From assembly GCA_012932865.1 (NCBI GenBank), contig SAXG01000073.1:124001-188000 (forward strand): a stretch of DNA of 64,000 bases. The letters are read 5' to 3'. This document shows positions 33,206 to 43,225 of the stretch, piece by piece. The translations under genes were made by a program, and so were the position numbers. Below the pieces are notes generated by a model. It worked only from the letters and a program-made list of their open reading frames with translations, searched no databases and was not told where the DNA came from. Each line of letters starts with the position of its first letter. Positions within the stretch are counted from its first letter, which is position 1. The stretch is from Amylostereum areolatum (Eukaryota > Basidiomycota > Agaricomycetes > Russulales > Stereaceae).

Positions 33206-34672
33206 TCAAGATCTCCCCCGAAACTCTCCGACCGTACACCACAAGACCGCGCCCTCGCCCTCGCCCTCGCCCTCGCCCGCCTCGCCCGCGATCCCCACCC
33301 GTTCCAACGTGGGAAACAAACTTTTCTTCTCCCTCATCGCCTCCCTCAACGTCCCCTCCACCTCCCCGACCACCTCGACCTCTCGCACACGCGAGAACAC
33401 CCGCAACGGCAGCCACATCGCGCCTTCCTGAAACCCGCGATGATCCACGGCGAGGTGGTGAGCGCGACGGAGGACACCGGGCAGGGCGTCGCACACGGGC
33501 GCGAGCAGGCTGGGTGTCCTCGCGTGGTGTCCGAAAAAGTCGAGCGCGATTTCGACGCGGGGAGGGAGCGCGGGGGACGGGGGTGCGTCGGCCACGAAGC
33601 GCACGATCTCGCACTCGGAGGAGAAGAGGCCGGGCTGGAGATCGCACGTGCGCTGGCACAGGCGGAGGCTGGGGTAGGACACGTTCGCGTCGACGTCGGA
33701 CAGGACGGCGGTGGTCAGGATCGTGTAGACCGTCGGCACGTCGACGGGCTCGACCCGCAGGAAGCGGACGGCGAGGCTGCAGGTCCGGGGGTAGACGATG
33801 CGCTTGACCAGGCCGGACAGGAGCTTCGCGTGGTCCTCGAGCACGAGCGTGCGCAGCCGAGGGAGCTCCACGGGCGGGATCTGCAGCAGATCCCGGGCGG
33901 TGTCCGCGCCGTACGACACCGTCCTGGTCAGACGGAGGTCCTCGAGGTTCGGCAGTCCGCGCAGCGCGCAGAGCAAGGACGCGATGTTCCCGCCGGGCGT
34001 GATGCGGGCTTCCCAGAGGCCGAGCGCCGTCAGCCGCGAGGACAGGAGCGTCGGCGAGCACGCGAGGTCGACGCTCTTGAGGTACAGCGCGCGCAACTTG
34101 GGGAGAGGGCCGCGGAACAGGGGGTCCGGGAGCGCGAGGGCATTGCGGATCGTGGCCTGTGCTCCCGTCGCGATCTGGGCATGAGAGGCGAGGGGCTCGG
34201 CGCGGAGCTCGAGGATTTCGAGCACCGTGGGCGCGGGCGCGCGGGCGAGGTCGGCGATCAGATCTGTGGCGGGATCGAGCGCAATGGTGCGCATGCGGCC
34301 CATCGCGTGTGCGATCGCGTGGCGAGCGGTCGCGATGGTGGCGGGGAACACTGCGAGGCCGGGGCGGAGGCAGGCCATGGGGTGCGGCGTCGTGCACAGG
34401 TCGAGCGGGTGATTGGAGGAGCGGCGGAGGGCGGTCTTCGTCCAGTGCGGGGAGCCGACGGGGAGGGTCGTCCAGAGGTCGGAGCAAGTTTCGGCCGCAG
34501 CGCGCCAGCGGGAGCAGACTTGGAGGAGGGCGGCGCAGGTGGGTGCTTTGGACGTCGGCCGGTCTCTATTTGTGATTGGCGGGAGGGTTTCGTGGTGGAT
34601 GAAGATCTGGATGAGGAGTTCGGGGGGAAGACGGTGGATGTAGCACAAAGCTCGAGGCCGTTCCGTCGTCAT
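33206..34672 (-). CDS. F-box protein, duplicated gene copy 1
   Basis: I choose the ATG at 34672 (MTTERPRALCYIHRLPPELL), giving 488 residues, because a TATA box lies between this ATG and the upstream Met at 34972. The frame upstream is open but is probably promoter. The F-box spans about residues 9-65 (RLPPELLIQIFIHHETLPPI, CAALLQVCSRWRAAAETCSDLWTTL). The remainder is leucine-rich (LRALYLKSVDLACS, LPNLEDLRLTRTVS, LPRLRTLVLEDHAKL) and ends in a Gly-Glu repeat before AVLWCTVGEFRGRS. Likely SCF adaptor. The copy at 41.3-42.8 kb differs at few residues and by two codons in the Gly-Glu repeat, so the duplication is recent and both copies keep open frames. Confidence 0.9.
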   Translation of the reverse strand: MTTERPRALCYIHRLPPELLIQIFIHHETLPPITNRDRPTSKAPTCAALLQVCSRWRAAAETCSDLWTTLPVGSPHWTKTALRRSSNHPLDLCTTPHPMACLRPGLAVFPATIATARHAIAHAMGRMRTIALDPATDLIADLARAPAPTVLEILELRAEPLASHAQIATGAQATIRNALALPDPLFRGPLPKLRALYLKSVDLACSPTLLSSRLTALGLWEARITPGGNIASLLCALRGLPNLEDLRLTRTVSYGADTARDLLQIPPVELPRLRTLVLEDHAKLLSGLVKRIVYPRTCSLAVRFLRVEPVDVPTVYTILTTAVLSDVDANVSYPSLRLCQRTCDLQPGLFSSECEIVRFVADAPPSPALPPRVEIALDFFGHHARTPSLLAPVCDALPGVLRRAHHLAVDHRGFQEGAMWLPLRVFSRVREVEVVGEVEGTLREAMREKKSLFPTLERVGIAGEAGEGEGEGEGAVLWCTVGEFRGRS

Positions 34673-34807
34673 GGCTGAAGGATGAACGGCTCTGGCACAC
34701 TTGCGGAACTGAAGATTGGTGTTAATGATAATTTGGGAAAATGTGAAGCGCACGTTACGCACATTGAATGGGGGAATCGTATCGCAGAGAGCGTTATGGA
34801 CCCGGCT

Positions 34808-34813
34808 CTTATA
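34808..34813 (-). promoter_or_regulatory. TATA box of F-box copy 1
   Basis: TATAAG on the - strand, about 136 bp upstream of the ATG at 34672. The same element is conserved at 42914-42919 for copy 2. Confidence 0.55.
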
Positions 34814-35110
34814 GAGCGAGCGGCCTTGAGCAAGAGACCCGAGCGAGGGACTGAATCGCCGGAGGGCGTATCGACGCACCCACACCCTCGACCGCGAATT
34901 GTATGCCAGAGCCCCAAAGGAGCCATCTCCAGCGGAGCGGGAGAAGTGCGGGGACCGTTCGCGCGCGTACACAGTCCTTTCATTGGCCCGCCATTCCCAT
35001 CCCCCGGCATCTGTGATCTAATAGCAGTGCGATCGATATCAGCGCGACGGCACCGGGACCCAAGGAGCTCGACATACCACGCACTGCTCGGTTCAATCGC
35101 GCCACTCTGC

Positions 35111-35586
35111 TCCTCCCTCCAAGTCCCTTCTCACGCACAAGACTCGGACGTGTCGCCAACCCTCTCTCCCGTTCCTCCTCCGTCGCCATCTCATTCCTCC
35201 CTCCCCCCTCTGCTAGCTCCACGCACAGGCATCGACGCGCATTCCCGTTGCGTGCGCAAGCGGTCCACGTCCCCGTCTCCTCCGCTGCCACATCGTCCAC
35301 GTCCGCGCGTCGTCGCTCCCGCGTTCTGGCATGGTTGGTGAGCGATCCGTGCGCCAAAACGGACAGCTGACTGACCTTGCTCGCAGTGTCGATGGGCGTG
35401 ATCGCGTGAAAGCAGAAGGAGGCGCGGGAGGGTTCGTCGTAGAGGGAGGGTGGAATGACGGGGTGGGGGACGGGTCCAAGGTGAGCGCTTTTTTCGTTCG
35501 CGTTCTCGGGGCGGCGCTCACACCCGTCCACGCCGTTCCCTCCTGCCGCTACTACACCATCCTCGCTCCCCCAACACCGCACACCG
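35111..35586. other. No gene resolved
   Basis: Contains exon-like pieces with good splice signals (for example TTGCTCGCAG near 35386) leading into the repeat array. I cannot assemble a gene. Confidence 0.3.
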
Positions 35587-36860
35587 TCGACGCGAACGGA
35601 ACACGGCTAGGTCGCGCAGCAAAAGGTGAGCACACGCACGCTCTCTCAACCCAAACGGCGCACTCACCACGTCGCATCGTCTTTTCCGTCCCCCCCCCCC
35701 TCGACGCCCACCCAGCCTCTCTTCGCACCATCCCGCCACATCATCCACCCAAGCAATGTCTGCGCACCCGTCCCTTCCTCCGCAACCAGCGCCAGCGCGT
35801 GTTCCTGCTCCCGGGAACACGTTCTGGACCTGAAACAAAACCAAGCCGCCGTCCTCGCTTCACCTGCACGCGCAAACTCACCGGCTTATAGCCCTGTATG
35901 CGCGTCGCGCACACGCTAGATGGAGGGACGACGAGCTCAGACGCGATGGCGACGTGTGGCGCGGATATAGGGAGTGGAAGCGGCGGCATCGGAAACAGCT
36001 AAAGGTCAGCACGCGTGTTCTTCCAACACGTACCACAGACTCACCGCATCGCACCGTCATGCATATCCCCTCTGCCTTACGACGAACCAGCATCTTTCCT
36101 CGCAGTCCCGCCATGCACGCGCGCACTGGTGCCATCTGCGATCAGCACCGGCGCTTCTCCTTCCCCAAGAGCCGCTCGCCGTCGACGCGAATGAAACACG
36201 GCAGAACGTGCGCTGCGGTCGCACGACAAAAGGTGAGCACACGTACGCTCTCCCAACACGAACGACGAACTGACCGTGTCCCATCGTCCGCTCCCCTCTC
36301 TCCACCGCAACCCGCCCGCCATCCCACCACACTCGAACACCGTCCGCGCGTCCTTTCCTCCGCAACCAACCCCACCACGTGCTCCCTCTCGCAGGAACGC
36401 GTTCCGTACCCTCGAAGCCGGATCGAACGGTAAGCCCCCGGGTCCAGTGCAGACAGAATGCGAACACTCACCAAGATTGTAGCCCTTTCCCCATGCCGCA
36501 CGCACGCCAAATGGCGACGGAGGACAAACGGACAGCTGGGGAGCTCGGACGCGATGCCGCCGAGACCAACGGTAAGGTGTTCACCACTCGCGATGATGGC
36601 GACGGCTCACTGCGACGGTCTTCGGTCCTTCGACAGCATGGGGTGTATGCGTCCCGCGCGCGTCCGGGAGACGGAGACGGCGAACACGAGTGGACGTGAG
36701 CACGCACGTTCTTCGAACGTGCACAGCAGACTCGCCATGTCGCGTTGTCCAGCGCCTGTTCTTGCGCACCGCGTACTCTCCACGATTGGTGTCGTCGTGC
36801 GTCCCCGCTCGCGGGAACATGCTCGGCACCTTCAATGCTAAGATCAAAAGGTGAGCGCGT
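35587..36860 (+). repeat. Decayed tandem array with repeated splice-donor-like motif
   Basis: Units of roughly 150-260 bp recur. Each contains an AAAAG|GTGAGCAC donor-like site (35627, 36003, 36232, 36697, 36851), a CCAACACG-like stretch and a GACTCACC stretch. Several continue to a block resembling CTCGCGGGAACAYGYTC (near 35808, 36390, 36810). The clearest pair is 35587-35840 against 36176-36430. Units have diverged strongly. It looks like an exon-intron unit amplified in tandem and now decaying; I find no continuous protein frame. Confidence 0.6.
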
Positions 36861-37099
36861 GGACCCGATATCAGAGCACACGAAAGCTTACCAAAGAATG
36901 TTCCACGCACGTTGAATCGTCGCGACAGGGAGATCGGCCACCACAAAAGCGGTCGTGCTGTGGACAAAACAGCGTGAGTAGTGCACCTTCGAAGAGATCA
37001 CGGTACTCACCGCAATGGCCCCCAGCCCGCATCGAGAACGCCGAATGCGCACGAAACGGTTACGGAGGCGGCTGGTGCCGTGCCACGGTCAAATCTACG

Positions 37100-37700
37100 A
37101 CAACACGGGACCTAGGGGACTGTGATGTGCACACTGCACATCGCGGAACACTTTTCTTTTTCTTCGGTTTGGCGCACACCCTTATCTTTCACTGAGCCCT
37201 AAGCCCTCTCTCTTCAATCACACACCCTCCTGCACGACCACGTTACACCCACCACCCTTCCCTGTGGGTGTGTAGTTTCTAACAGAGGAAATGGTGCAAA
37301 GGAGCCGTGGATGACGGCAGTTGGCGAACGGTGGATCGGAAGATCAGAAATCGTAGCAGTGTAGTGAAATGACGGCAATGTACTGATGCGTGCGGAAGCA
37401 AAAGGCTGGTAGAGGGGTAAAGTAATGAAATAAATAAAAGGTGGGGGAAAGGGTGTCGGGACGCACAAGTCCGGCGGTCCATTTATACCATCATCCCCTC
37501 GGCCCATCCCAGTGCCGTACCCAGGCCTTTTCCCCGTGGGCTTCCCATGGTGCTTGTGACGGGAATCTGGGCCCGTTCGGGAAGCATGCTCGGAAAGTTG
37601 GGGGTGATCAATGTGGCGCTTATGTGTGATGACCAGGAATAGAACCAATGGCATTCATCCCGTTGGATCCTCCGTGGTGTAGCCAACCGGCCCCCGAAAA
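37100..37700. other. No gene seen
   Basis: AT-richer sequence with pyrimidine tracts. A - strand ORF 37214-37654 is open but compositionally biased. Confidence 0.35.
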
Positions 37701-38480
37701 GCCAAGTACAAGAAGCTCTTCAGTCACTTTGCGCCTTCAAGAATCTGCCGAGCCAAATGTGCAGGTGCTCTCCCCCAAAGAGAGCACAGATCGAGGGCCA
37801 ATAGATGTTTGAGTGCCAATACGGTGTGAATAGCGGAGCATTTCAGCCAAAATGATTGCCCCTGATCCAATTCGGGAGGTCACGGCCATTTCAGGATCCA
37901 TCCTTGAATACTCTGCAGCCGTCCGCTTGTCTCGTTGTGCATCGCTTGCAGATGGCGACACAATGCCATCTGTTTGTTCCATGTAATGCCTACCGGCGGG
38001 GACACCTGGAAATCTGTCCACTATCCCAAGTGGGGTCTTGGGATCTGGGACAGTGGGATAGTGCCTTGCGGCACTGTCCCAAATATTGTGCTACGAGATC
38101 TGGTTGAGGAAATGTGAGACAAAGAAATTGGGACATCCAGAGACCTGCCAGAAATATCTGGGGAGGGTACTGTCTGCACCCAAAGTCGAAAATGCTCATA
38201 CACCCTATTTTTCATCCATATTACTTGTAACAAGGAGGCTTTTTGCCGCTCTCGGGAGCCCTTTCGGTGCACAAGGAATGTATAAATTTAACACTGCATT
38301 TGCGATACGATACATTACAAACTTAGAACAGAAGTTGTCCTGCAGTCCCAATTACCCACCAATTTTGGGATGGAGAGGACTCCACATGTCCCATATCCCA
38401 AAATCCCACACTCTAATTTTGTGGATTTGGCGGTGTTTTGATTCCGAAGGGCATCAATCCCGGAGGGAATGCTGAATCAC
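37700..38480. other. Hairpin-rich, AT-richer island, possible nonautonomous element
   Basis: Composition differs from the flanks and TGGGA/TCCCA motifs are dense. Overlapping inverted repeats occur: CACTATCCCA (38019-38028) with TGGGATAGTG (38054-38063), GGGACAGTG (38047-38055) with CACTGTCCC (38072-38080), and AGTGCC-TTGC-GGCACT. I found no transposase and no terminal repeats with target duplication. Confidence 0.4.
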
Positions 38481-38857
38481 GATGTGCCGTGTTTGAGAAG
38501 TGGCCGCAATCATGCTGCTGCGCACAGAGGAAATCCAGACCCCGTCCAGCGAGGCGAACACTTTAGTTCAGCCGTGCCAAGGCACACGTAGTACCTTCTT
38601 GGGGCACAGCGCTATATGAGCAGTCTTGAGACAGTCTGTTTCACCTCTCCCCAATCCAATGCACGTACCACCTCACCAACCCATTCATTTCCTGCCACAC
38701 TCAGATATCGCCATTATTATACAAAAGACTGCGCGCAAGCGCACGTCTGCAACTCCTCCCACCTCGGCACAAATATCCTCTAACATGCGCTCATGACGTC
38801 TGTAAGCCCGCCCCTCCATTCTTTCACCCGCTCTGCGATGCTCACCCTGTGCACCCA

Positions 38858-39990
38858 GCGCGCTTGCTGCGGATGCAAGATTGCCACCGAACGTGCCTCG
38901 AGTTTTGCGGCTCTGGCCCCGTGGCGCGCGCGACGGCCCGTCTTAGATGCAGAGAATGGCGTGCACATTGACGTGCATCTTGGTGGTGGGAGCGCGGCGA
39001 AGCCGTGCGGACGACTTGTCTTGTTGAGTATGTCCCCCGGACCCCCCTTGGATTCTTCCCCCACCAACGCTGACCTGTCCTCTAGAGACCGCCTGCTGCG
39101 GACACAAACAGCCGCCAAACCAGCCCCGATTTTTCGAGGCTCAGGCCCCGCGGCGAGCGCAATGCACCACCTGGGACAGAGGAAATGGCGTGCATGTCGA
39201 CCCATGTCGACGTGTGCTTCGAGAGGGGAAGCGCGGCGAAGCCGCGCGTACGCTCGTCTTTGACTTGGGTGAGTTTATATTCGCGTCAAATGTTCTCAAA
39301 TGCTCATTAGCATTCCTCTCCAGCGTGGCGAAGCCACGCCCATCCACCCATCCACACGCCCATCCATGCCCACCCCATTGCTTGCTACGGACCCAAGATG
39401 CCCACCTTTTGAGCATCCATTTTTCGAGGCCCAAGCCCCGCGGCGAGCGCACCACCACGCTTCGTAGCAGGAGCCTGACGTGCACGTCGACCGATGTCGA
39501 CGTGCACTTCGAAGGGGGAAGCGCGGCGAAGGCGCGCGTACGCGCGTCTTCGACTCAAGTAAGTTTGCGTGTTCTTCCGAGGCGTATTGAAGACTTACCA
39601 GCATTCGTGTTCAGCGCGTGTGCGGCGTAGCGAAGCCACAGCCCTCCGTCCGTCTACCCCCCCTCAACATCCACCCATCTCCCGCTGCGCACGCGGAACG
39701 GCCGCCACATGAGCCTCGACCTTTTGAGGCTCAGGCCCTGCGGCGAGTGCAACGCCACGCAGAGATTGATGTGCGCTGCTGCCGCGCGTGCAACCTCTCG
39801 TCCTACCTACGTCAGTGCGTGTTCTGTCCCAAAAGCGAGACTTTGGCTCACCAGAGCTTCATTGTATGTGCACGTACACCGTGTTGCGGACACCTTCCCA
39901 GGACCCCAAGCGCCTCGAAATATCGAAGCAGAAGCCACGCGGCGAGCGGAACCTCCTCTCGACAGAGAGGCGGGCCGTGGGCGCGGGAGT
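38858..39990 (+). repeat. Tandem array of ~200-300 bp exon-like units
   Basis: At least four units start near 38860, 39090, 39380 and 39685, with a weaker fifth near 39880. Shared blocks are CTTGCTGCGGA, CGAGGCTCAGGCCCCGCGGCGAGCGC-like text, TGCAYGTCGACC and GCGGCGAAGCCGCGCGTAC. Units 2 and 3 end in a GTGAGT or GTAAGT donor-like site. Frames can be read in pieces but not as one protein. The first unit lies shortly after an ATG at 38792. Confidence 0.7.
39480..39507. repeat. Perfect 12-bp inverted repeat
   Basis: GTGCACGTCGAC, loop CGAT, GTCGACGTGCAC. A degenerate version sits at the same place in the previous unit (39192-39220). Confidence 0.9.
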
Positions 39991-41040
39991 ACGAAGGAGC
40001 CCGCTTGGGCACGGGGTGGGGGAAGTTTACGTCGCTGCGCAAAGGGGCGTCCGAGCTCGCCTCTTTCTTTAGGTGCCGGAGTGGCGGACACTATCGCCGC
40101 GTGCAGCGCACACGTAGACGGTGTCGGTCGCATGGCCCTGGGGCGTCGAGTGGGAAGTGTGGTGGGACGACGAGGGTCTCGTTGTTGTGCAGGAGCAGAT
40201 GCCGGCGCGGGAAATCTTTCCGGGGGCGGCAGGAGTCGCGGTAAGTGGACGAGATCGCACGAATGACAGTAACTTACTTTTTGCGATCCTCTAGGCTTTG
40301 TCCCCCTTTCTCCGCCCTCGTCGCCGTCACACGGAGGGTTCGAGTGTGCGCACTTGTCCGCGGTTGCCCCCTACATCCCTCCCGTTCATTTGTGCATGTG
40401 TCGTGGCTGACGCACGCACGGGCGTCGAGTGCGAAGTGTCGTGGTCAGCTGTGCGTGCATGGAAACGATGCGTGACGCTCACCAGAGAGCGAGACGTCCC
40501 CCTCCTTCCAAATCCCGTCTCTGACTTCCGCATGTACGTGAATCGCGTCCGCTGCTTGACGTGTGCTGCCATGGCTGAGGCGGGACTCGCAGGCGGCGCG
40601 GATGGGGCGTGGAAGGTGTGAGGTGGTGGTTAGCGGAGGACGCGTCAGCGCTGGACGGACATCTCCGAGCGCGCCGGGGATCGCATCATGGGCGCTTCGA
40701 GTCGATTCTCGGGCGAGGATGGCGGCGGCGGCGGCGGCGGGAGGGGCACCGCGTGGGATGGCAAATGGAGGATCAGCGGAGCAACGGCGCCCACACACAC
40801 CGTGTCCGTGTTCTGCGCCAGTCGAGATGGGGTGAGTCCTGCGCCGATTCTGCACGCAAGTCGACACTCACCATTCTTCCTCCCTCCCCCGCTGGAATCC
40901 GTTGTCGAGGGCGGGGGAATAGACGAAAAGGAGTGGGAAAGGAGCTGGGAACGGGGGGATGGCGGGCCAGAGGGACGGGCAGGATGTCGGCTAGATAGTG
41001 AGAGTGACAACGTGAAACAGAGCAGCGAGACGCACGGCCG
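39991..41040. other. Exon-like pieces, no gene assembled
   Basis: Several open stretches on + with splice-like boundaries (for example 39709-40266, 40298-40621). None shows a domain. They may continue the decayed array gene. Confidence 0.3.
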
Positions 41041-41120
41041 GTGCAATAGAGGACAGGAGACGCGCCGTCGGTGCAATAGAGGACAGGAGACGCGCCGTCG
41101 GTGCAATAGAGGACAGGAGA
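41041..41120 (+). repeat. 30-bp tandem repeat, 2.7 copies
   Basis: Unit beginning GTGCAATAGAGGACAGGAGA, identical between copies. It lies 110 bp left of the right-hand copy of the segmental duplication and is absent beside the left-hand copy. Confidence 0.95.
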
Positions 41121-41317
41121 AGAACGAAGTCCTCGTTTTATCGACGAACATGTTTTGCCTGCGATTCGGCGGGCGCAGGTGATTGGGCGAGCGCGGCGGA
41201 AGCAACGACGGAAGGGGGAGATCGTCTGCTTGCGAAGGAGGAAAAGCATGCACTGGTCATATGGACAATATCCGCGTGAGACCCCCCCAGACGACGTACG
41301 TGCCCAGATTCTCCTGC

Positions 41318-42778
41318 TCAAGACCTCCCCCGAAACTCTCCGACCGTACACCACAAGACGGCGCCCTCGCCCTCGCCCTCGCCCGCCTCGCCCGCGATCC
41401 CCACCCGTTCTAGCGTGGGAAACAACCCCTTCTTCTCCCTCATCGCCTCCCTCAACGCCCGCCCCACCTCCCCGACCACCTCGACCTCCCGCACACGCGA
41501 GAACACCCGCAACGCCCGCCACATCGCGCCGTCCTGAAACCCGCGATGATCCACGGCGAGGCGGTGAGCGCGACGGAGGACACCAGGCAGGGCGTCGCAC
41601 ACGGGCGCGAGCAGGCTGGGTGTCCTCGCGTCGTGTCCGGAAAAGTCGAGCGCGATTTCGACGCGGGGAGGGAGCGCGGGGGACGGGGGTGCGTCGGCCA
41701 CAAAGCGCACGATCTCGCACTCGGAGGAGAAGAGGCCGGGCTGGAGATCGCACGTGCGCTGGCACAGGCGGAGGCTGGGGTAGGACGCGTTCGCGTCGAC
41801 GTCGGACAGGACGGCGGTGGTCAGGATCGTGTAGATCGTCGGCACGTCGACGGGCTCGACCCGCACGAAGCGGACGGCGAGGCTGCAGGTCCGGGGGTAG
41901 ACGATGCGCTTGACCAGGCCGGACAGGAGCTTCGCGTGGTCCTCGAGCACGAGCGTGCGCAGCCGAGGGAGCTCCACGGGCGGGATCTGCAGCAGATCCC
42001 GGGCGGTGTCCGCGCCGTACGACACCGTCCTGGTCAGACGGAGGTCCTCGAGGTTCGGCAGCCCGCGCAGCGCGCAGAGCAAGGACGCGATGTTCCCGCC
42101 GGGCGTGATGCGGGCTTCCCAGAGGCCGAGCACCGTCAGCCGCGAGGACAGGAGCGTCGGCGAGCACGCGAGGTCGACGCTCTTGAGGTACAGCGCGCGC
42201 AACTTGGGGAGAGGGCCGCGGAACAGGGGGTCCGGGAGCGCGAGGGCGTTGCGGATCGTGGCCTGTGCTCCCGTCGCGATCTGGGCATGAGAGGCGAGGG
42301 GCTCGGCGCGGAGCTCGAGGATTTCGAGCACCGTGGGCGCGGGCGCGCGGGCGAGGTCGGCGATCAGATCTGTGGCGGGATCGAGCGCAATGGCGCGCAT
42401 GCGGCCCATCGCGTGTGCGATCGCGTGGCGAGCGGTCGCGATGGTGGCGGGGAACACTGCGCGGCCGGGGCGGAGGCAGGCCATGGGGTGCGCCGTCGTG
42501 CACAGGTCGAGCGGGCGATTGGAGGAGCGGCGGAGGGCGGTCTTCGTCCAGTGCGGGCAGCCGACGGGGAGGGTCGTCCAGAGTTCGGAGCAAGTTTCGG
42601 CCGCAGCGCGCCAGCGGGAGCAGACTTGGAGGAGGGCGGCGCAGGTGGGTGCTTTGGACGTCGGCCGGTCTCTATTTGTGATTGGCGGGAGGGTTTCGTG
42701 GTGGATGAAGATCTGGATGAGGAGTTCGGGGGGAAGACGGTGGATGTAGCACAAAGCTCGAGGCCGTTCCGTCGTCAT
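41318..42778 (-). CDS. F-box protein, duplicated gene copy 2
   Basis: Start ATG at 42778 (MTTERPRALCYIHRLPPELL), 486 residues, stop at 41318. It has the same domain layout as copy 1: F-box at about residues 9-65, then leucine-rich segments, ending EGEGAVLWCTVGEFRGRS. Compared with copy 1 there are scattered changes (for example SELWTT for SDLWTT, VLGLWE for ALGLWE, DVNASYPS for DVNVSYPS) and a shorter Gly-Glu repeat. No stop or frameshift. A long antisense frame over the same DNA is a shadow caused by GC-rich codons. Presumed Skp1-binding adaptor; target unknown. Which copy is original cannot be told, but the other one has the expanded poly-C tract. Confidence 0.9.
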   Translation of the reverse strand: MTTERPRALCYIHRLPPELLIQIFIHHETLPPITNRDRPTSKAPTCAALLQVCSRWRAAAETCSELWTTLPVGCPHWTKTALRRSSNRPLDLCTTAHPMACLRPGRAVFPATIATARHAIAHAMGRMRAIALDPATDLIADLARAPAPTVLEILELRAEPLASHAQIATGAQATIRNALALPDPLFRGPLPKLRALYLKSVDLACSPTLLSSRLTVLGLWEARITPGGNIASLLCALRGLPNLEDLRLTRTVSYGADTARDLLQIPPVELPRLRTLVLEDHAKLLSGLVKRIVYPRTCSLAVRFVRVEPVDVPTIYTILTTAVLSDVDANASYPSLRLCQRTCDLQPGLFSSECEIVRFVADAPPSPALPPRVEIALDFSGHDARTPSLLAPVCDALPGVLRRAHRLAVDHRGFQDGAMWRALRVFSRVREVEVVGEVGRALREAMREKKGLFPTLERVGIAGEAGEGEGEGAVLWCTVGEFRGRS

Positions 42779-42913
42779 GGCTGAAGGATGAACGGCTCTG
42801 GCACACTTGCGGAACTGAAGATTGGTGTTAATGATAATTTGGGAAAATGTGAAGCGCACGTTACGCACATTGAATGGGGGAATCGTATCGCAGAGAGCGT
42901 TATGGACCTGGCT

Positions 42914-42919
42914 CTTATA
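42914..42919 (-). promoter_or_regulatory. TATA box of F-box copy 2
   Basis: TATAAG on the - strand, 136 bp upstream of the ATG at 42778, conserved with copy 1. Confidence 0.55.
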
Positions 42920-43225
42920 GAGCGAGCGGCCTTGAGCGAGAGACCCGAGCGAGGGACTGAATCGCCGGAGGGCGTATCGACGCACCCACGCCCTCGACCG
43001 CGAATTGTATGCCAGAGCCCCAAAGGAGCCATCTCCAGCGGAGCGGGAGAAGTGCGGGGACCGTTCGCGCGCGTACACAGTCCTTTCATTGGCCCGCCAC
43101 GGCCAGCCTCCGGCATCTGTGATCTAACAGCTGTGCGATTGAGGTCAGTTCCATGACGCCGGGACCCAAGGAGCTCGACACATACCACACATTGCTCGAT
43201 TGAGCTTCTTGCGCCACTCAAGTCC

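Larger units (their letters stand above)
33096..35110. repeat. Segmental duplication, left copy
   Basis: About 2.0 kb nearly identical to 41231-43225 in the same orientation. It begins at TGCGAAGGAGGAAAAGCATGC and fades out after the GGGACCCAAGGAGCTCGAC element upstream of the F-box gene. It includes the complete F-box gene and its promoter. Confidence 0.95.
41231..43225. repeat. Segmental duplication, right copy
   Basis: Direct repeat of 33096-35110, see that entry. Differences are single bases, a two-codon change in a (GCCCTC)n stretch and the C7/C30 tract. Confidence 0.95.

Noticed and set aside
32943..34487. 514-codon - strand frame overlapping F-box copy 1
   Set aside because: Arg/Pro-rich shadow frame of the GC-rich F-box gene; the F-box frame carries the recognisable domain. 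The same holds for 40773-42593.
33188..34678. Long + strand frame antisense to F-box copy 1 (and 41546-42784 for copy 2)
   Set aside because: Conserved only because the DNA is duplicated; composition is Gly/Arg/Glu-biased, without domain or promoter.
38858..39990. CRISPR-like array
   Set aside because: Eukaryotic context and units of 200-300 bp with internal divergence, without short identical repeats and spacers.
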